Source: Hypomyces perniciosus (taxonomy: Eukaryota > Ascomycota > Sordariomycetes > Hypocreales > Hypocreaceae). From it: a stretch of DNA of 64,000 nt. This document shows, piece after piece, positions 33,718 through 45,484 of this stretch (within the stretch, counting starts at the first letter, position 1; every line of letters starts with the position of its first letter). A program made the translations under genes and the position numbers. The notes below the pieces were generated by a model, which saw only the letters and a program-made list of their open reading frames with translations, made no database searches and was not told where the DNA came from. The DNA lies in contig SPDT01000003.1 of assembly GCA_008477525.1 (NCBI GenBank), positions 744,001-808,000 on the forward strand, written 5' to 3'.

Positions 33718-36700
33718 ATGCAGTCCTGGCCCACCTCCGGTCAGAATGGCGCAAGTGAAGGGCATAATTCGTGGCAGTCTGGTTTCGCATACACCAACCA
33801 AAATGACCAATTTGATCCCAGTCAGTCATGGTCACAGCCAGGAACGGAACAGGCCACCGCTTACTCGCACATGAATCCGCAAGATCCCTCCACGTCCAAC
33901 TTCTTCGACACATCTCATCAAGGAGCCGCCTTTCTTACTGGAGGCCTTCACGGTACCCCGTCAAGCCAACCTGCGTTTCATGCTGGACATGGCACACTAT
34001 CTTTGAATCAGCAATATTCCCAGCCTGGCCAGGATGTAATCGACCCTGCCTTCAGTAGTATACACCCGGACTTGTATGGACATCAGGCCAAGGTGAATAT
34101 TGGAGGGGATGGAATCAGCCATATGGGACAGGTCCAAAATCACCCGCACACTCATTCTCAGACATTTACCCAGCATGAATTCTCATTTGCTCCACAAAAT
34201 GAGCAACTGTACGACTCGCCCGTCCAATACAACCAAGCCCAGCAACTCTCACAGGCCTCACGTCAAGGAAATCATACTCCGGTACAGCACTTTGACAACC
34301 TGCATGGCAATTTCACTCAGGGTCACGCGTTTTCGCAGCCGCCTCAACAACCCCCGGTCCAGCATCAGCAGCCCTATGCTCAGGGCCAAGCCTTCACACC
34401 AGCAATCAACGGACAGGCCGATCAATATCAAGTCAACAACACACTCGGCTATCAACAACCAGGCCAAACATACAATACACAACCCAAGTACGCGCCACAA
34501 AAGCCGCTCGCATACACTCAACCACCACAGAATACTCCTGTTCAGCAGTTGACCTCTCAGCCCCTCCAACATCCTCCCACGTTACCCACAAGCCATCCGA
34601 TGACTACGGCGAACTCCAACCCTTCCAATGTCCAATATGGATCCTCCCAACAGCCTATCGATGTTGATACAGTTGTTACCGCATCCCAAGTAGCAGAGTC
34701 GGCCGCCAAAAGGAGAAAGCGGGTTACTAAGCCTAGCCCGGAAACGATCGTCCCCGAGCAACCGACCCCAGTCGTTGATGTACCGCTTGATTTTTCTACC
34801 AAGAAGGCTGAGGATATTGACTCCTTGCCTGTCCCTGTGCCTTCGGAGGAGGAAACTCTAATGGTGAATCAATTCGCTAAGCGAAACAAAGCTGCTCAAA
34901 TAAGGTATCCGTCGATAAAGGGACTTCCTCATCTTGTCTATGAAGGCAGCATTAAGCTCCCTGGTAAGTTACCTCATACTCATTCCCTGTGCTGTTTTCT
35001 CTAGTGCTAATCTTCTTGCCAATAAAAAGCCCCGAAAAGCTACGATAAGTTGTCCCCTTTCGTCGCTCTGCCCTCATGCAGTGATCGGTCCATGGTCCCA
35101 GAATTGGGCTATGATTTGCCATGCGAGATTCAAGGGAGGTTCACAAGCCAGTACCGGCCGTCTCCAGACAAGGGTGGACTAGATGAGAGAAGAGAAGAGG
35201 CGAAATTACTGCTTGATGATTATGACCGTTCGATGAAATCTTTGGGCAAACGAAGGCCGAAATATACCGAATATCCCCGTGAGTAAATGCACTCCAATAC
35301 GGTCCATTCCCCTGCTGACCTTTATAGATGCCTTCAAGGAACAACTGAAATCGGACGAAGCTTCCAAAAACAAGGCCGAGAAGAAGGCCAAGAAGGAATT
35401 GGAGGATGAGCGAGCCAAGCCAGTGAGTCGCTACGCAAACTATAGAGCCATGAAGTTGATACTGACATTTTTTAAAGATTCGTGCTGCAACTCGTCCAAA
35501 CGATCCTGTCGAAGCTGCCGCATGGGATGCCGTCGGAATCGTTTACATTGAGCCGTCCGTGATCAGGACAAACGCTACCATCGCCGGTAGGGTTCAGCAA
35601 GCTGGTGAATTCTTCATCAAGTTGCGTTCAGAAATGAACAGTGCAAAATTGGACGTCGACCAGGCCATCAAAGACAAGGTGTCTGAAGCAGAACTTGTTG
35701 AATTAAAAACAGAGGCGGAACAAAAGAAAGAAGCTTTTTATCGGGCCTTGGACGTCACAATCGAACATGCTGATGACGGGGTTTTGGATAACCTCGGGGG
35801 TCATCAAAAGCTTGTTCTGAGTCTGGTGAATGCCATGATTTCGTCAATTAAGGCAGGAGACTTCTCCGGAAAGCTTCCCAAAGCTTTACTTGAACTTTTT
35901 ACTCACTTTCGGATGACGAAGAAAATCGCCGAGACGACCAACTTAGAAACAGTTCGCAGGAGATTTGAGGACAAGGGTGATGACGAGGTCAAAGACCTGG
36001 CACGTGAGATCGCTGCCAACATGAAGAAGGTAACCAAAGGTGTTGAATCTGAGACTGCAACCGGCTATACTGGCACTTCGGCGGCCAGCAGAGCCAAAGC
36101 AGGTATCAAGGCTTCTGCGGATAATTCCTCCACTAAGCGAGGACGAGATGACGACACGGATTCCCGGACGGTGAAGAAGATCGCGGTTGAATCAGGTAAG
36201 GGCTCTCTTAGCAAGAAGCTCGCTCAGCCAAAGATCCAGCCACAGATGGTTTTGAAAACAGTTGCGCCGAAAGCGCCAATCTCGTCGCTTTTACCTGGAA
36301 AGTCTAGGCCGGTGCCAAAGCCGGTCACTAAATCTGACCCGTCCAGCGCGGATAGCCCGTCGACTTCTGCCGACGACAGGGGCAAACCCGAACCAAAGAA
36401 ATCGACGAAACAAGACGCCGCCAAGCCAACGGTTTCCAAGACGGAGTCGAAACCACCAGCGCCGAAGATGGCCTCAGCTCCAAGCGCGAGTGCCCTATCA
36501 GGTATTGCCTCCCTACTCGACTCGATCAACGCGCCCAAAGCCGAAGCCGCGGCCGCACCATTGAAAGATGTAAAGGGATCCGAAACTCCAGAGGCACCTG
36601 AAGAGAAGGCCAAGCGGCTCCGCAAAGAGGCACGTCGTAAACTGCGAGTAACCTGGAAGCCCGAAGCAGAGCTAGTCCAAATCAAGACCTTCCAGAAGGA

Positions 36701-38213
36701 CGAGGAGGAGGACGAGGGGCAGGGAACTAACATGATCCGTGATGCTGCTGATGACCGCTCTGAAGGCATGGTTCTGAAGCAACGTGCGAACGTCGAGGAT
36801 GAAGATGAGGATGAAGATATTCCTTATCAACCATGGCTGGGACCAGTCGCCACGGACTTTTCGAACCTCTCTGAGGAGGTGCGAAACAAGAACTACGTTA
36901 CGCGTGGTGGGAAAATGACATTTGCCACAACTGAGCAGCAACGTATTGCAGAGAGAGAACAACGAGAATTGATGGCCATCTACACTGATATCGCTGATAT
37001 TCCCATAACCCCCAAGTCCCCTCCGCCAGAGGGGCCTATCGGAAATACAGAGGTGAAGACGGCATACCTTCCGAAGGAGGATTCCAAATTCGAAGAAATT
37101 CAGCTTCGATGGCGGGATGAACAGCAACTGGGGCTTGATGAAGCGCTACGTGCTGCCATGAGACGTCTAGACGCCAAGCACAGTCCTTCGAATCAGCTGG
37201 ATTCTATTCTGGGCCGTCTCCAAGGGGCTGTGTCTGTAGCTGCACCGTCTCAACCAGCGTCTTCTTCGCAACGTCAACAACCATTCACCAATGTGCCCCT
37301 TCTCGTGGGATCTAAAGCTGAAGAACAGCTCCTTGCCTGGATTCAATCCGACAAGGTTAAGGCCTGGCGCGAATCTAACCCCATGCATGCAAATGCTGTA
37401 CATGCATACAATTACACAGATCCTATGGTCAACATGATGGGTAGAGCCGTTGAGGAGGTGGTGAAGGACTTGCTAGGCAAACCGTTCCCCGCCACCTCCC
37501 CGCCTCATTGGATTGGGATGGATGAAGAGAGGGTTAGGGAGTGGTGGTTTGCGTATGGCAAGGAGGCTGCGACAAGGCAGAAGAGAGAAAATGAAGGACG
37601 GGCAAGGGCCGAGGCTGAGGCAAACGCAGTTAAGACTGCTGCGGCTGCGGCTGCGACTACAAATCAAGCACAGAGCAATCCTCAGGACTGGGCGGCCTAT
37701 TATTCCCAGCAGCAAGCATATGCACCGTACATGGCGCTGCTGCAACAGATGACTGGTGGACAGCCTCAGCCGATCCAACAGCCTCCAGCGGCGGCACCAC
37801 CGCCAAGTCAGCAGTCTCAGATTCCCGATAGCCAACTCCAGTCCATCCTCGCAGCCATCAACCAACCTCAACAGTCAGCGGCACAAGCCCAGGCCGCAAG
37901 TCTCCCTAGCTACCTGAACCCCAACGATCCTTCTTACCAACAGCTCATGATGCTCACACAGATGGCACAGGGCCAGCAGGCACCTCCGCCCCCGCCTCCT
38001 CCAAGTCACGGAGGCGATCGCGACTGGGATCGTAACGAGAACCAGGGTGGTAGAGGAGATCAGTACAAAGATGGGAAGGATGGCAGGAAGAAGAAGGGCA
38101 CACTGCCGCCTCACAAGCCAGCTAACAAGGCGCTTATTGGGACGAAGCCGTGCACGTTTTGGCAGCAGGGCAAGTGTGCTCGCGGAGACAAGTGCACGTT
38201 TAGGCACGATTAA
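33718..38213 (+). CDS. CCCH zinc-finger protein resembling PP1 scaffold PNUTS/Ppn1
   Basis: Exons: 33718-34963, 35030-35278, 35328-35422 and 35478-38213, all in phase (1441 aa). Residues 1-300 are Gln/His/Pro rich and disordered, followed by a basic cluster (AAKRRKRVTKPSP) that looks like a nuclear signal. Residues about 630-715 are helical and resemble a TFIIS N-terminal (LW) domain, ending EVKDLAREIAANMKK. At 920 is RVTW in RKLRVTWKPEAELVQIKTF, a classic RVxF docking site for protein phosphatase 1. The protein ends with one CCCH finger, C-x7-C-x5-C-x3-H. TFIIS-N, RVxF and CCCH in this order is the PNUTS arrangement. In fission yeast the counterpart Ppn1 anchors PP1 to the mRNA 3'-end machinery. 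The assignment is inference from layout; the gene itself is certain. Confidence 0.8.
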
Positions 38214-38738
38214 ATTTTTCTTTACAAGCTGGGGCCTGGGGATTGAAAGCATTATGCGTGCGTGCAATCGAATGGAAAAGCCATATTCGGAACTGTTCAG
38301 GCGTTGGAGCTTAGATGGGTGGGGGATGAAATCGGGATTCTACAGCGGCATATCTTGTACATTAGATCTTTAGTACTGCCTCTTTTTGCGGCTCTCTTTT
38401 TTCCATTGAGTTTCTACTGCCTGGCACTTTGGAGGATGGGAGGCGATTGCATCGATGCAAGGAAGGCGTCTGACTAGGGAGCGAGTGTTTCCCTTTCCAC
38501 GGTGAGAAAAGGGAAGACGGGTTTTGTATGTGATATAATCATATAGTATGTGTCTTTTGACATGCTCATTGCCTTGACTGCTCTTTTTATCATTGTTATT
38601 CATGTGTGAAGTCGCGAAGTAGTTGCAGGGAACAAAATGGGCGTTTGGCAATGGCCTGTATGAAACCAGGCAGCTGGACTTGATCCGTTCAATTCAGATG
38701 GATGAATGAGTATATGGCATTCTGCTGCTACTCCTCTC
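38214..38738. other. Convergent 3' spacer, PNUTS-like gene / translin
   Basis: This contains only the 3' sequences of two convergent genes. Nothing else is seen. Confidence 0.6.
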
Positions 38739-39640
38739 CTACTCAGCAGATGCCATCTCCGTATCCGCCGCCCCAGGTCTAGCAACCAACCCCCTCAGGC
38801 TCAAATCATACACCACATCCTCCACACGCTTCACATCATACTTGACGGCATCAGCGCGCTTGCGCAAAATGTCATTCTTCAGGTTCAGCAGCTGAAAGCC
38901 CGCAAAGAGATCCTTGACGAAAGCGCTGATGGTCATGGGCAGGTTAAAGTCGCCCAGGGTGACGGCGTTGGTGGCCAGGCGGGAGAGGTCCTGGGTGAGA
39001 TCGGTGAGGGAGAGGAGGTATTCCTCGATGGTGAAGTGGAAGGCGTCGTGATCTTTGAGGTTGGTAGGGACTGAGAAGATGGCGCCGACTTCTTCGAGCA
39101 TGAGAAGACGGCCTAGGTCAGCTGGTTTGGAGGAGGAGTCATCGGAGGGAAAGCCGCCCAGCCAGGCACAGTAGATGGTTGTGCCGATGGCGTGTTGGAT
39201 GGTTCGCGCCCATTTGGAGTTGTACCTGCGGGATAGGGTAGGGGTGGATTAGCTGGTGTTCTTCTGTGGGAGTGAGTTGGAGAGGCTCAACTTGTAATAT
39301 GGATGTTTGGATGCCACTTCATTCAGCTCAGCTACGATGGTGACCTGTTCCTTGACGGCAGCTTCAACCTGTGCCGCCAAAGCAGGGTCTATTTTCATTG
39401 ATCAATCAGTTAGCATGAGAGAGGCAACACAAATAATGAATGAATGGTATGTATGTATGTTCACTCACAACGAGCGCGCGGCGTGGAGTGCACGCGTGAG
39501 AGGAGGCCTTGAGCCGTGGCCACAGCACGATCCAGGCGTTGGACAATCTGAGTCAATGTGTCGCGGACTTGAGTCTCCTCCTCGAGTTTAGACTCGAGAT
39601 ACGTGAAGATAGAAGGGTCGAGGAGGCTGGATTCAGACAT
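38739..39640 (-). CDS. tsn: Translin
   Basis: Translin binds single-stranded RNA and DNA. With TRAX it forms the C3PO nuclease, which in Neurospora is linked to tRNA processing. Exons: 39640-39469, 39388-39292 and 39225-38739 (251 aa, slightly above the usual 228-240). The N-terminus MSESSLLDPSIFTYLESKLE is followed by a long helix. The core reads HPYYK|YNSKWARTIQHAIGT across intron 2, then a conserved hydrophobic block ending LGRLLMLEEVGAIF and the C-terminal helices FHFTIEEYLLSLTDLTQDLS and RLATNAVTLGDFNLP. The helical architecture and the RLATN-VT-GD motif are typical of translin. TRAX is not in this window. Confidence 0.92.
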
Positions 39641-40114
39641 GGTTCGGTTTGGGCTGTGTTTTTTGGGGGGTGTGATATTGAGGCTCTGCGGGAGAGAAAG
39701 ATGATGTAGGAGGTAGGTAGGATGGCTAGTGAGGGGTGTGAGAAGAGGGAGAAAGCTCTTGCGAGGTATGAGGATATTGCAGATTGATATTCAGGTCTCT
39801 TTCTCTACTGCATGCTCTACGGATTTGCGAGATGGGAGGGGTTGTGTGACGCCTACAGAAACGCATTTTGGCCAGAAGAATTTTTCACTCGTTGGGCTGA
39901 GCGGAACATCACCAACAGCACCTTGGCTCAAAATTCGTTTGTTTACGAAGTACAGGGGATTAATAGGTACTTGAACTAGCATACATGTTTCACGACTATC
40001 AACTACTCACAACACACACAAGTATCAAATCAAAGCACATGTAATCTTCACATATCAACGAGAGACACTCTTCCTCACTACCCAGGCAAGCCTGAGCCAG
40101 TAATGAAAAGAAAA
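39641..40114. other. Spacer between translin start and U2 3' end
   Basis: This holds the translin promoter and sequence downstream of U2. A TACGAAGTA copy lies at 39944-39952. A 201-residue open frame on - covers 39999-40604 but is explained by the U2 RNA gene. There is no protein gene. Confidence 0.55.
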
Positions 40115-40303
40115 AGTTCGCGTCGCCTGGAGGCAGTGTAATACCAGGGACACTGTGGGCGGGATCATGTGCAAGCACAGAGGAAACCATCCGAAAACCA
40201 AAAATAAGAATAATCACGATTGGTCTCCTTAGAGACCTTTCAGAGATTAAACTGAAAAGAACAGATACTACACTTGATCTAAGCCAAAAGGCAAAGAGAG
40301 CTA
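40115..40303 (-). ncRNA. U2 spliceosomal snRNA
   Basis: Reading the - strand, the 5' part CTCTCTTTGCCTTTTGGCTT with AGATCAAGTGTAGTATCTGT is nearly identical to the yeast U2 5' domain. The branch-site recognition sequence GTAGTA is at 40271-40266. Stem-loop IIb is GGTCTC/GAGACC (40237-40222). The Sm site ATTTTTGG is at 40205-40198. Stem-loop IV is CCTGG(...)CCAGG with the conserved TATTACACTGCCTC loop region (40148-40126). The ends are estimated to within about 5 nt from family alignment, giving about 189 nt. U2 pairs with the intron branch site, which in this window is mostly CTAAC or CTGAC. Confidence 0.95.
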
Positions 40304-40350
40304 AGGAGAAAAGGAAAAGAGAAAGCTTCGCTTTCAGCAGGGCGAGGCGG

Positions 40351-40360
40351 AGTTTTATAG
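40351..40360 (-). promoter_or_regulatory. TATA-like box upstream of U2
   Basis: On the - strand the sequence CTATAAAACT lies about 50 bp upstream of the estimated U2 5' end. The position is plausible for an snRNA promoter; function is inferred. Confidence 0.45.
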
Positions 40361-42244
40361 AATGTGAGAAGGCGGTGAGGGGAGTGATGGGGTGGCTGGC
40401 GGTCACGTGTTTGTGGCAGAATTTGTGTAATGGGCCAATGAGAGAATGCGACTGTTTTGCGGCTGGGTCCGGAATTCTAGGCAACAGGAGGGAGGTACTA
40501 GTATTACTACCGAGTATTACTCCACTCGCCAGGTAAGTAGTCAAATAGTACGGAGTATTTATCACCTGATTTTCCAGACGAATCTCTGCCAATTCAGTCT
40601 TCATATATGGAAATTATTGCTCCAACTGCTTGCTTAAGGGAATTCTGAATGCAGTAGAAATTTCTAAGCATAAAGGGCTGGCTGTTTGGTCCTGGCTTCC
40701 TATTTTTCACAGCTTACAGGGTAGCTGTTGTAGTAAGCTGCCAAATTACGAGCCATACTCCTTGCAGTCTTGTATGCACCGCATGTTTCTTTTCAATGGA
40801 CTAAATACTGGTTGCTTTTTAATATTTGATTGATGTCCTTTATCTGGAGAAGCTCATGAAATTTCAACCTCTCTCCGACTGGCACTTCCTTTCCCGAGTC
40901 GTATCGATGCGTATCGTCCCAGCCTGATTGACGATCCCATTCCTTTGCCTTGGCAAACTAAGCACCAACAACACACCTCAAGCCGAAATGTACATACACC
41001 GACAAACATCGAGTACAAGATGCTTCTCCCCAGTCAGTGGGGGAGTACGAGCTTTATGGTGTGGTCACTCACGAAATCACACTGTTCAAGATATGACACT
41101 TTCCATAACATGGCGCTGACGCACTCCTCGCCTTCATCTCCGCAACAAACGGACCCAAAATGACTTGCGAGAGCCTCGACCGCATCCTAGATTCATACAA
41201 TCGGCAGTTTCCCGAGAAAGTGGCAAATTATGATAAACTATTGGAATCACACGCATCTCCTGTTGGTGCTGGAGAGCTGCCTTGCAGAAATATTGCATAT
41301 GTGTGTGACTTGAGCGTCAACCAACAACACAACTCCAGCAGCCACTCATCAGAGGCTCGGAATGCCCGTTCCCCATACGGCGCCATTATTCGAGGACAAA
41401 TTAGCTAAAAAAATCCGAATGCGCAGCGGGCCGGTCCTATTACGGCTTCGTGATGTGGTCTCTGTGTTGGTTGGGACATTCGTTTGCAAGACATGAGCTG
41501 AGATGAGCGATACCGACAGTTTGGATCGGCCACTTTTAGTGATGGAACGGAAATGTGAGAGCTGGTGTGATTGTGAGCTCGCTTATGTGCTCCCCATGTG
41601 GAAACACCGAACCGGAATGCGACATCTCGGGTCATCTGAGCCACGATAGAGAGGGAGAACCCGATGATCTGATCTGATCAATCATCCCATCCAGATCCTC
41701 ACCGAGAGGGGCGTGGCGGCACGCATGGGCCTTTGCCTGGTCTGAGTGGAAGTAGTATTGCCTTCTGGAAGCCATCAGGTTCTGCAGCTTCCCGAAGCCA
41801 CAGCGTTGGTCAAAGCCGCGAGCAGCAAACGCGTCTGAGCGAGCCACGCTTTCTGTCCGCCATTCTGTCCGTCAGTCTGGCAGTGCCAACTCCTCACGTG
41901 CGAGGCTCTGCACCAGGAGCTGCTGGCAGCCGTCGCTCACACCAGTGGCGGGCACAATGTGTTTGTCTTAGCATTGTTATGCTATTCCTATCCTGATCAG
42001 CTGTTGGTTGAATGCCCCTTGGCTGTCGAGATAATCCAAACGAGCAGCGGACTAACGGATTGAGGCATACGGTCAGTGCCGGGAACTTCTGCCTCTGCCT
42101 CCGAAATAAGGTATTTAAGATGGCAGCAGAGCCACTCTGGAAGCGAGCACCCAACGGCTTTCTAAGCTAGTGTCAAGCGAAGACATCGCAACCGAGACAT
42201 CTCTTTTCCTCGTCTTTCATTGCCCGCAGCACGATCAAGATATC
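40361..42244. other. 1.9 kb spacer upstream of the S53 protease
   Basis: No gene is supported. A TACGGAGTA lies at 40549-40557. The short frames at 41160-41408 and 41733-41996 have no features. GATCTGATCTGATCA lies near 41665. The sequence from about 42090 is probably the protease leader. Confidence 0.5.
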
Positions 42245-44226
42245 ATGTCGACAATGTCGACCCTCAAGATGTCTTGCCTGCTACTCCTGGCAACCTCGGC
42301 CCTGGCCATTGCAAATCCGGTTGCAATGGCGGACTCGGGGCAATCAGCAAAGATATCAGATCGGTCATCAGAGAGTCAACTCATCCAGCTCTCCATTGGC
42401 CTTGAGCCAGAAAACCGTGGCAGTTTCGAACAGACACTCCACGAGATTTCTGATCCTTCGCACCAACGATACGGCAAGTATCTTACTCGCGAAGAAGCCA
42501 AATTGCTTCTCCAACCAAGACCTGACTCTGCCGATGCTGTCAAACGATGGCTTTCCCAGGCTGGCGTCCCGAGTAGTGATATTTCAGACCAAGGCCAATT
42601 CATCCATGCCCGAGTTGCTACCCACCACGCGGAGGCACTCTTGGGACCAGGAATCAACAATATTAACCGATACGAGGGCAATTCCCTTCCCCTGGAAGTG
42701 CGAAGCCATATCGCCACCATTCGGTCCTCATCATCCAGGGGAATGGCCCAGGGACAAAATAGAAAACACTATCAGTCTCGCCAAAATGGGCAGAGAAGAG
42801 ATGAAGAGACCGAGATTGACTTGGAGAAGTGCAAGGTTGCAATCACACCGGATTGTCTCAAGAAGCTGTACCATATGGGAGACCAACATGTGGAACCGAC
42901 TGGCAACTCACTTTTCGGCATTCCTGGATTCAGTCAGGTAAGTTCCATCTGAGAAGCTTCTAGCATACAATGGCAACTAACATCAGCCAGCAAACCGCGC
43001 AGTATGATGAGCTTGAAATGTTTCTCAACGCCTTCGCTCCGTACGCAGCTGGTGCCAACTTTTCCGTCGAGCTCATCAACGGCGGAGAGAACCCTCAGGG
43101 TGAATACCCAAGCGGCGAGGCCAACCTTGATGTCCAGTATGCCGTTGCCATGGCGTACAACCTGCCAGTGCGCTACTACGCCGTTGGTGGGGAGAACCAT
43201 GATTTCACGCCCGACTTGGAGTAAGCCACCAGTTGCTTTGTTGCTATAGATGTATGGTGCTAACTATGCGTCCTTAGCTTACCGGACAACAAGAAGTATC
43301 ATATTGAACCATTTCTTGAATTCGCCAGTTACCTCCTAGATCTAGATGACGACGAGCTTCCTCGGGTGATTTCTATTTCATACGGCACCAATGAGCAACT
43401 CCTTCCAAAGCCGTACGCAACACAAGTTTGCGACATGTTTGGGCAACTCGGCGCTCGAGGAGTTTCCATCGTCGTCGCATCTGGTGATATGGGTCCAGGA
43501 TATTCCTGCCAATCGAATGACGGCAAAAAGAAGCAAAAGTTTCTTCCTGTTTTTCCAGCTTCTTGCCCCTATGTGACAACTGTTGGGGCAACCGAGAGCA
43601 TTGGGCCCGAAGTTGCCACCAACTTCACGTCTGGAGGCTTCTCCGAGTACTTCCCTCGCCCGGCATGGCAAGATAAGGTCGTCAAGAAATACCTGGGAGA
43701 CCATGGAAGCGAATGGGAGGGGTTTTACAACCCTGATGGAAGGGCGTTTCCTGACGTGGCGACCCATGGGTTCAACTTCCAGTTCGCAAACCATGGAAAG
43801 GTCGAGGTATTTAGCGGAACAAGGTATGTACAGTTGTTTGCAACGGAGCCAAGGGTATGCATACTGAAACAATTTCGACAGTGCTTCTGCGCCGGTTTTT
43901 GCAGCCATGATTGCGCTCCTCAACGATCATCGGGCTAAGAGTAACAAGCCGCCAATGGGGTTCCTGAACCCGTGGATCTATGGCATCAGAAGCTGTGGCT
44001 TCACAGAGTGAGTGATTAAATATTACTCTCGCCTTTTTATCATGTGCTAAAATCGATGGACAGCATTACCGAGGGCAAGTCACTTGGATGCTTCGGCCGG
44101 AGCGTGTCCGGCCTTGAGTCGCCTGTGATCCCGGGTGCTGGGTGGAGCGCGGTCCCCGGATGGGATCCGGTGACGGGTTTGGGCACGCCACGATTTGATC
44201 GGATGAAGAGTTTGTCGGTCATGTAG
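42245..44226 (+). CDS. Secreted S53 serine-carboxyl peptidase (sedolisin / tripeptidyl-peptidase type)
   Basis: This is an acid endo- or tripeptidyl-peptidase for external protein digestion. Exons: 42245-42937, 42991-43220, 43278-43823, 43882-44007 and 44064-44226 (585 aa, normal). A signal peptide is present (MSCLLLLATSALAIA). The prodomain is activation-type (LSIGLEPENRGSFEQTLHEI, then SDPSHQRYGKYLTREEAKLL). The catalytic dyad E274/D278 lies in SGEANLDVQY. The oxyanion Asp is in VVASGDMG, and the nucleophile Ser490 is in SGTSASAP, rebuilt across intron 3. The C-terminal Ca site region is GWDPVTGLGTPRFDRM. Internal QNRKHYQSRQNGQRRDEE is a probable processing linker between prodomain and enzyme. 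All phases agree. Confidence 0.95.
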
Positions 44227-44487
44227 GACATGTGCAAAACAACCCAGACAGGAGGATGAGGGTGGGAATCAAGGTTGGTTGAACCGCAGGGTGTATCTGA
44301 ACACAATTCTGGCTTGGCTTCTCAAGGGGTGACAAGGGGATGAAGCGTCGATGCTTTCGAACAACATGTTCTTCTAATGGATATATTTCCCTCACCCAGT
44401 GATGGTGGTGGATGCATGCTTGTTATTTCTAGTCGAGTCTCTAGCTTTACGAGAGAAAGAAAGTCTCAGTATTTCCTTTTATTTCCC

Positions 44488-45484
44488 TCAAATTACCCAC
44501 CTCAGGACATAAGCCAATATGTTAAGTGCCCTTCTCTTCCGCCTCGCCCGCTTTTCCCTCTCCCGCTTCTTTTTCTTCTTCCTCTCTCGCCTCGCTGCAT
44601 CATCTTCCCCCTTGGACTCCGTCTGTCGTTGGTCATGGTCTGATTCGAAAATGGGTTCCTCCACTGGCTGTTTCCCTTGGGCTACCAATGACCTCTGTTG
44701 GACGACGGGATCAGGAGGTGCATTGTGTGAGATGCTTTGCACCCGGCCTGGAATATACACACCCGAAAGTCAGTTCTGTCTGTTTCTCTCTCTCTTGGTA
44801 TATGCGACCGTTTCTCTTCTGCTAGTACTTACGGTTAACTGGCCTTGGAGGAGTGGTTTCGACGCGTGGTTCCAGCCCCTGTCTACCAACACCGCTGGAT
44901 GATGACGAACCCGCTGATGTCTGCACACGAGAGGGACCTGGAACCAACACTGTTGTGCTTGAATCAAGTCGGTCTGTGCAGTTCGTCACTTGCGCGATGG
45001 GCCTGATGTTTTCTGGAGCAAGACCTGTACGGGTGGGAGCTCTCGGTATCTCAGGAACAGCCCTCCTTCTGCGGCGTTCGTCTTCGACCGTATCGGGTCT
45101 ATGAGCAAAGGGGGGTGGTGGAAGATTCTCTCGGCCCACGTTAATACCAAGACTAGAACTTGGTTGAGGAGGTTCTTGAGTCTGCCCTAGGGGAGAAGCT
45201 TGAGCAAAGGTAAACGAATGTTTATGACGGGGACACAAACCTTCATCGTCCGCAGGAGGAGGGATGGATTGTAGGTCGGTATGAGGGAGTGAATAGTCTG
45301 GGTAAGCGCTGCAAAAGCGAAGCATGGTAGAAACTATGTCTAATGAGAAGACGATTGCGAACAGAACATATCGAACTAGTTGGATTGCATAGTATAAGAG
45401 TGTATGAAGTGCATTGGTGAGACGACCCCTGGTGTTGGAGAGAGCATCTCCCCTGGTTGACGTCTGTTGCTGAGAAGCGTCCAT
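44488..45484 (-). CDS. Single-pass membrane protein of unknown function
   Basis: Exons: 45484-44833 and 44747-44488 (303 aa), joined by an intron with GTAAGT and TTCCAG ends. I do not recognise it. One hydrophobic segment, YVLFAIVFSLDIVSTML, lies near residues 35-55. A long Pro/Ser/Arg-rich region follows, and the last 40 residues carry a dense Arg/Lys/Glu helix (RRERKKKKKREREKRARRKR). The end, ALNILAYVLRWVI, is hydrophobic and could be an amphipathic helix or a second short anchor. The 5' side has other small frames on the same strand without features, so an extra upstream exon cannot be excluded. Confidence 0.6.

Noticed and set aside
39999..40604. 201-codon open frame on the - strand
   Set aside because: It overlaps the U2 snRNA completely and its translation has no protein features.
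41160..41408. 82-codon frame starting MTCESLDRI
   Set aside because: Short and isolated, with no recognisable features or supporting splice sites.
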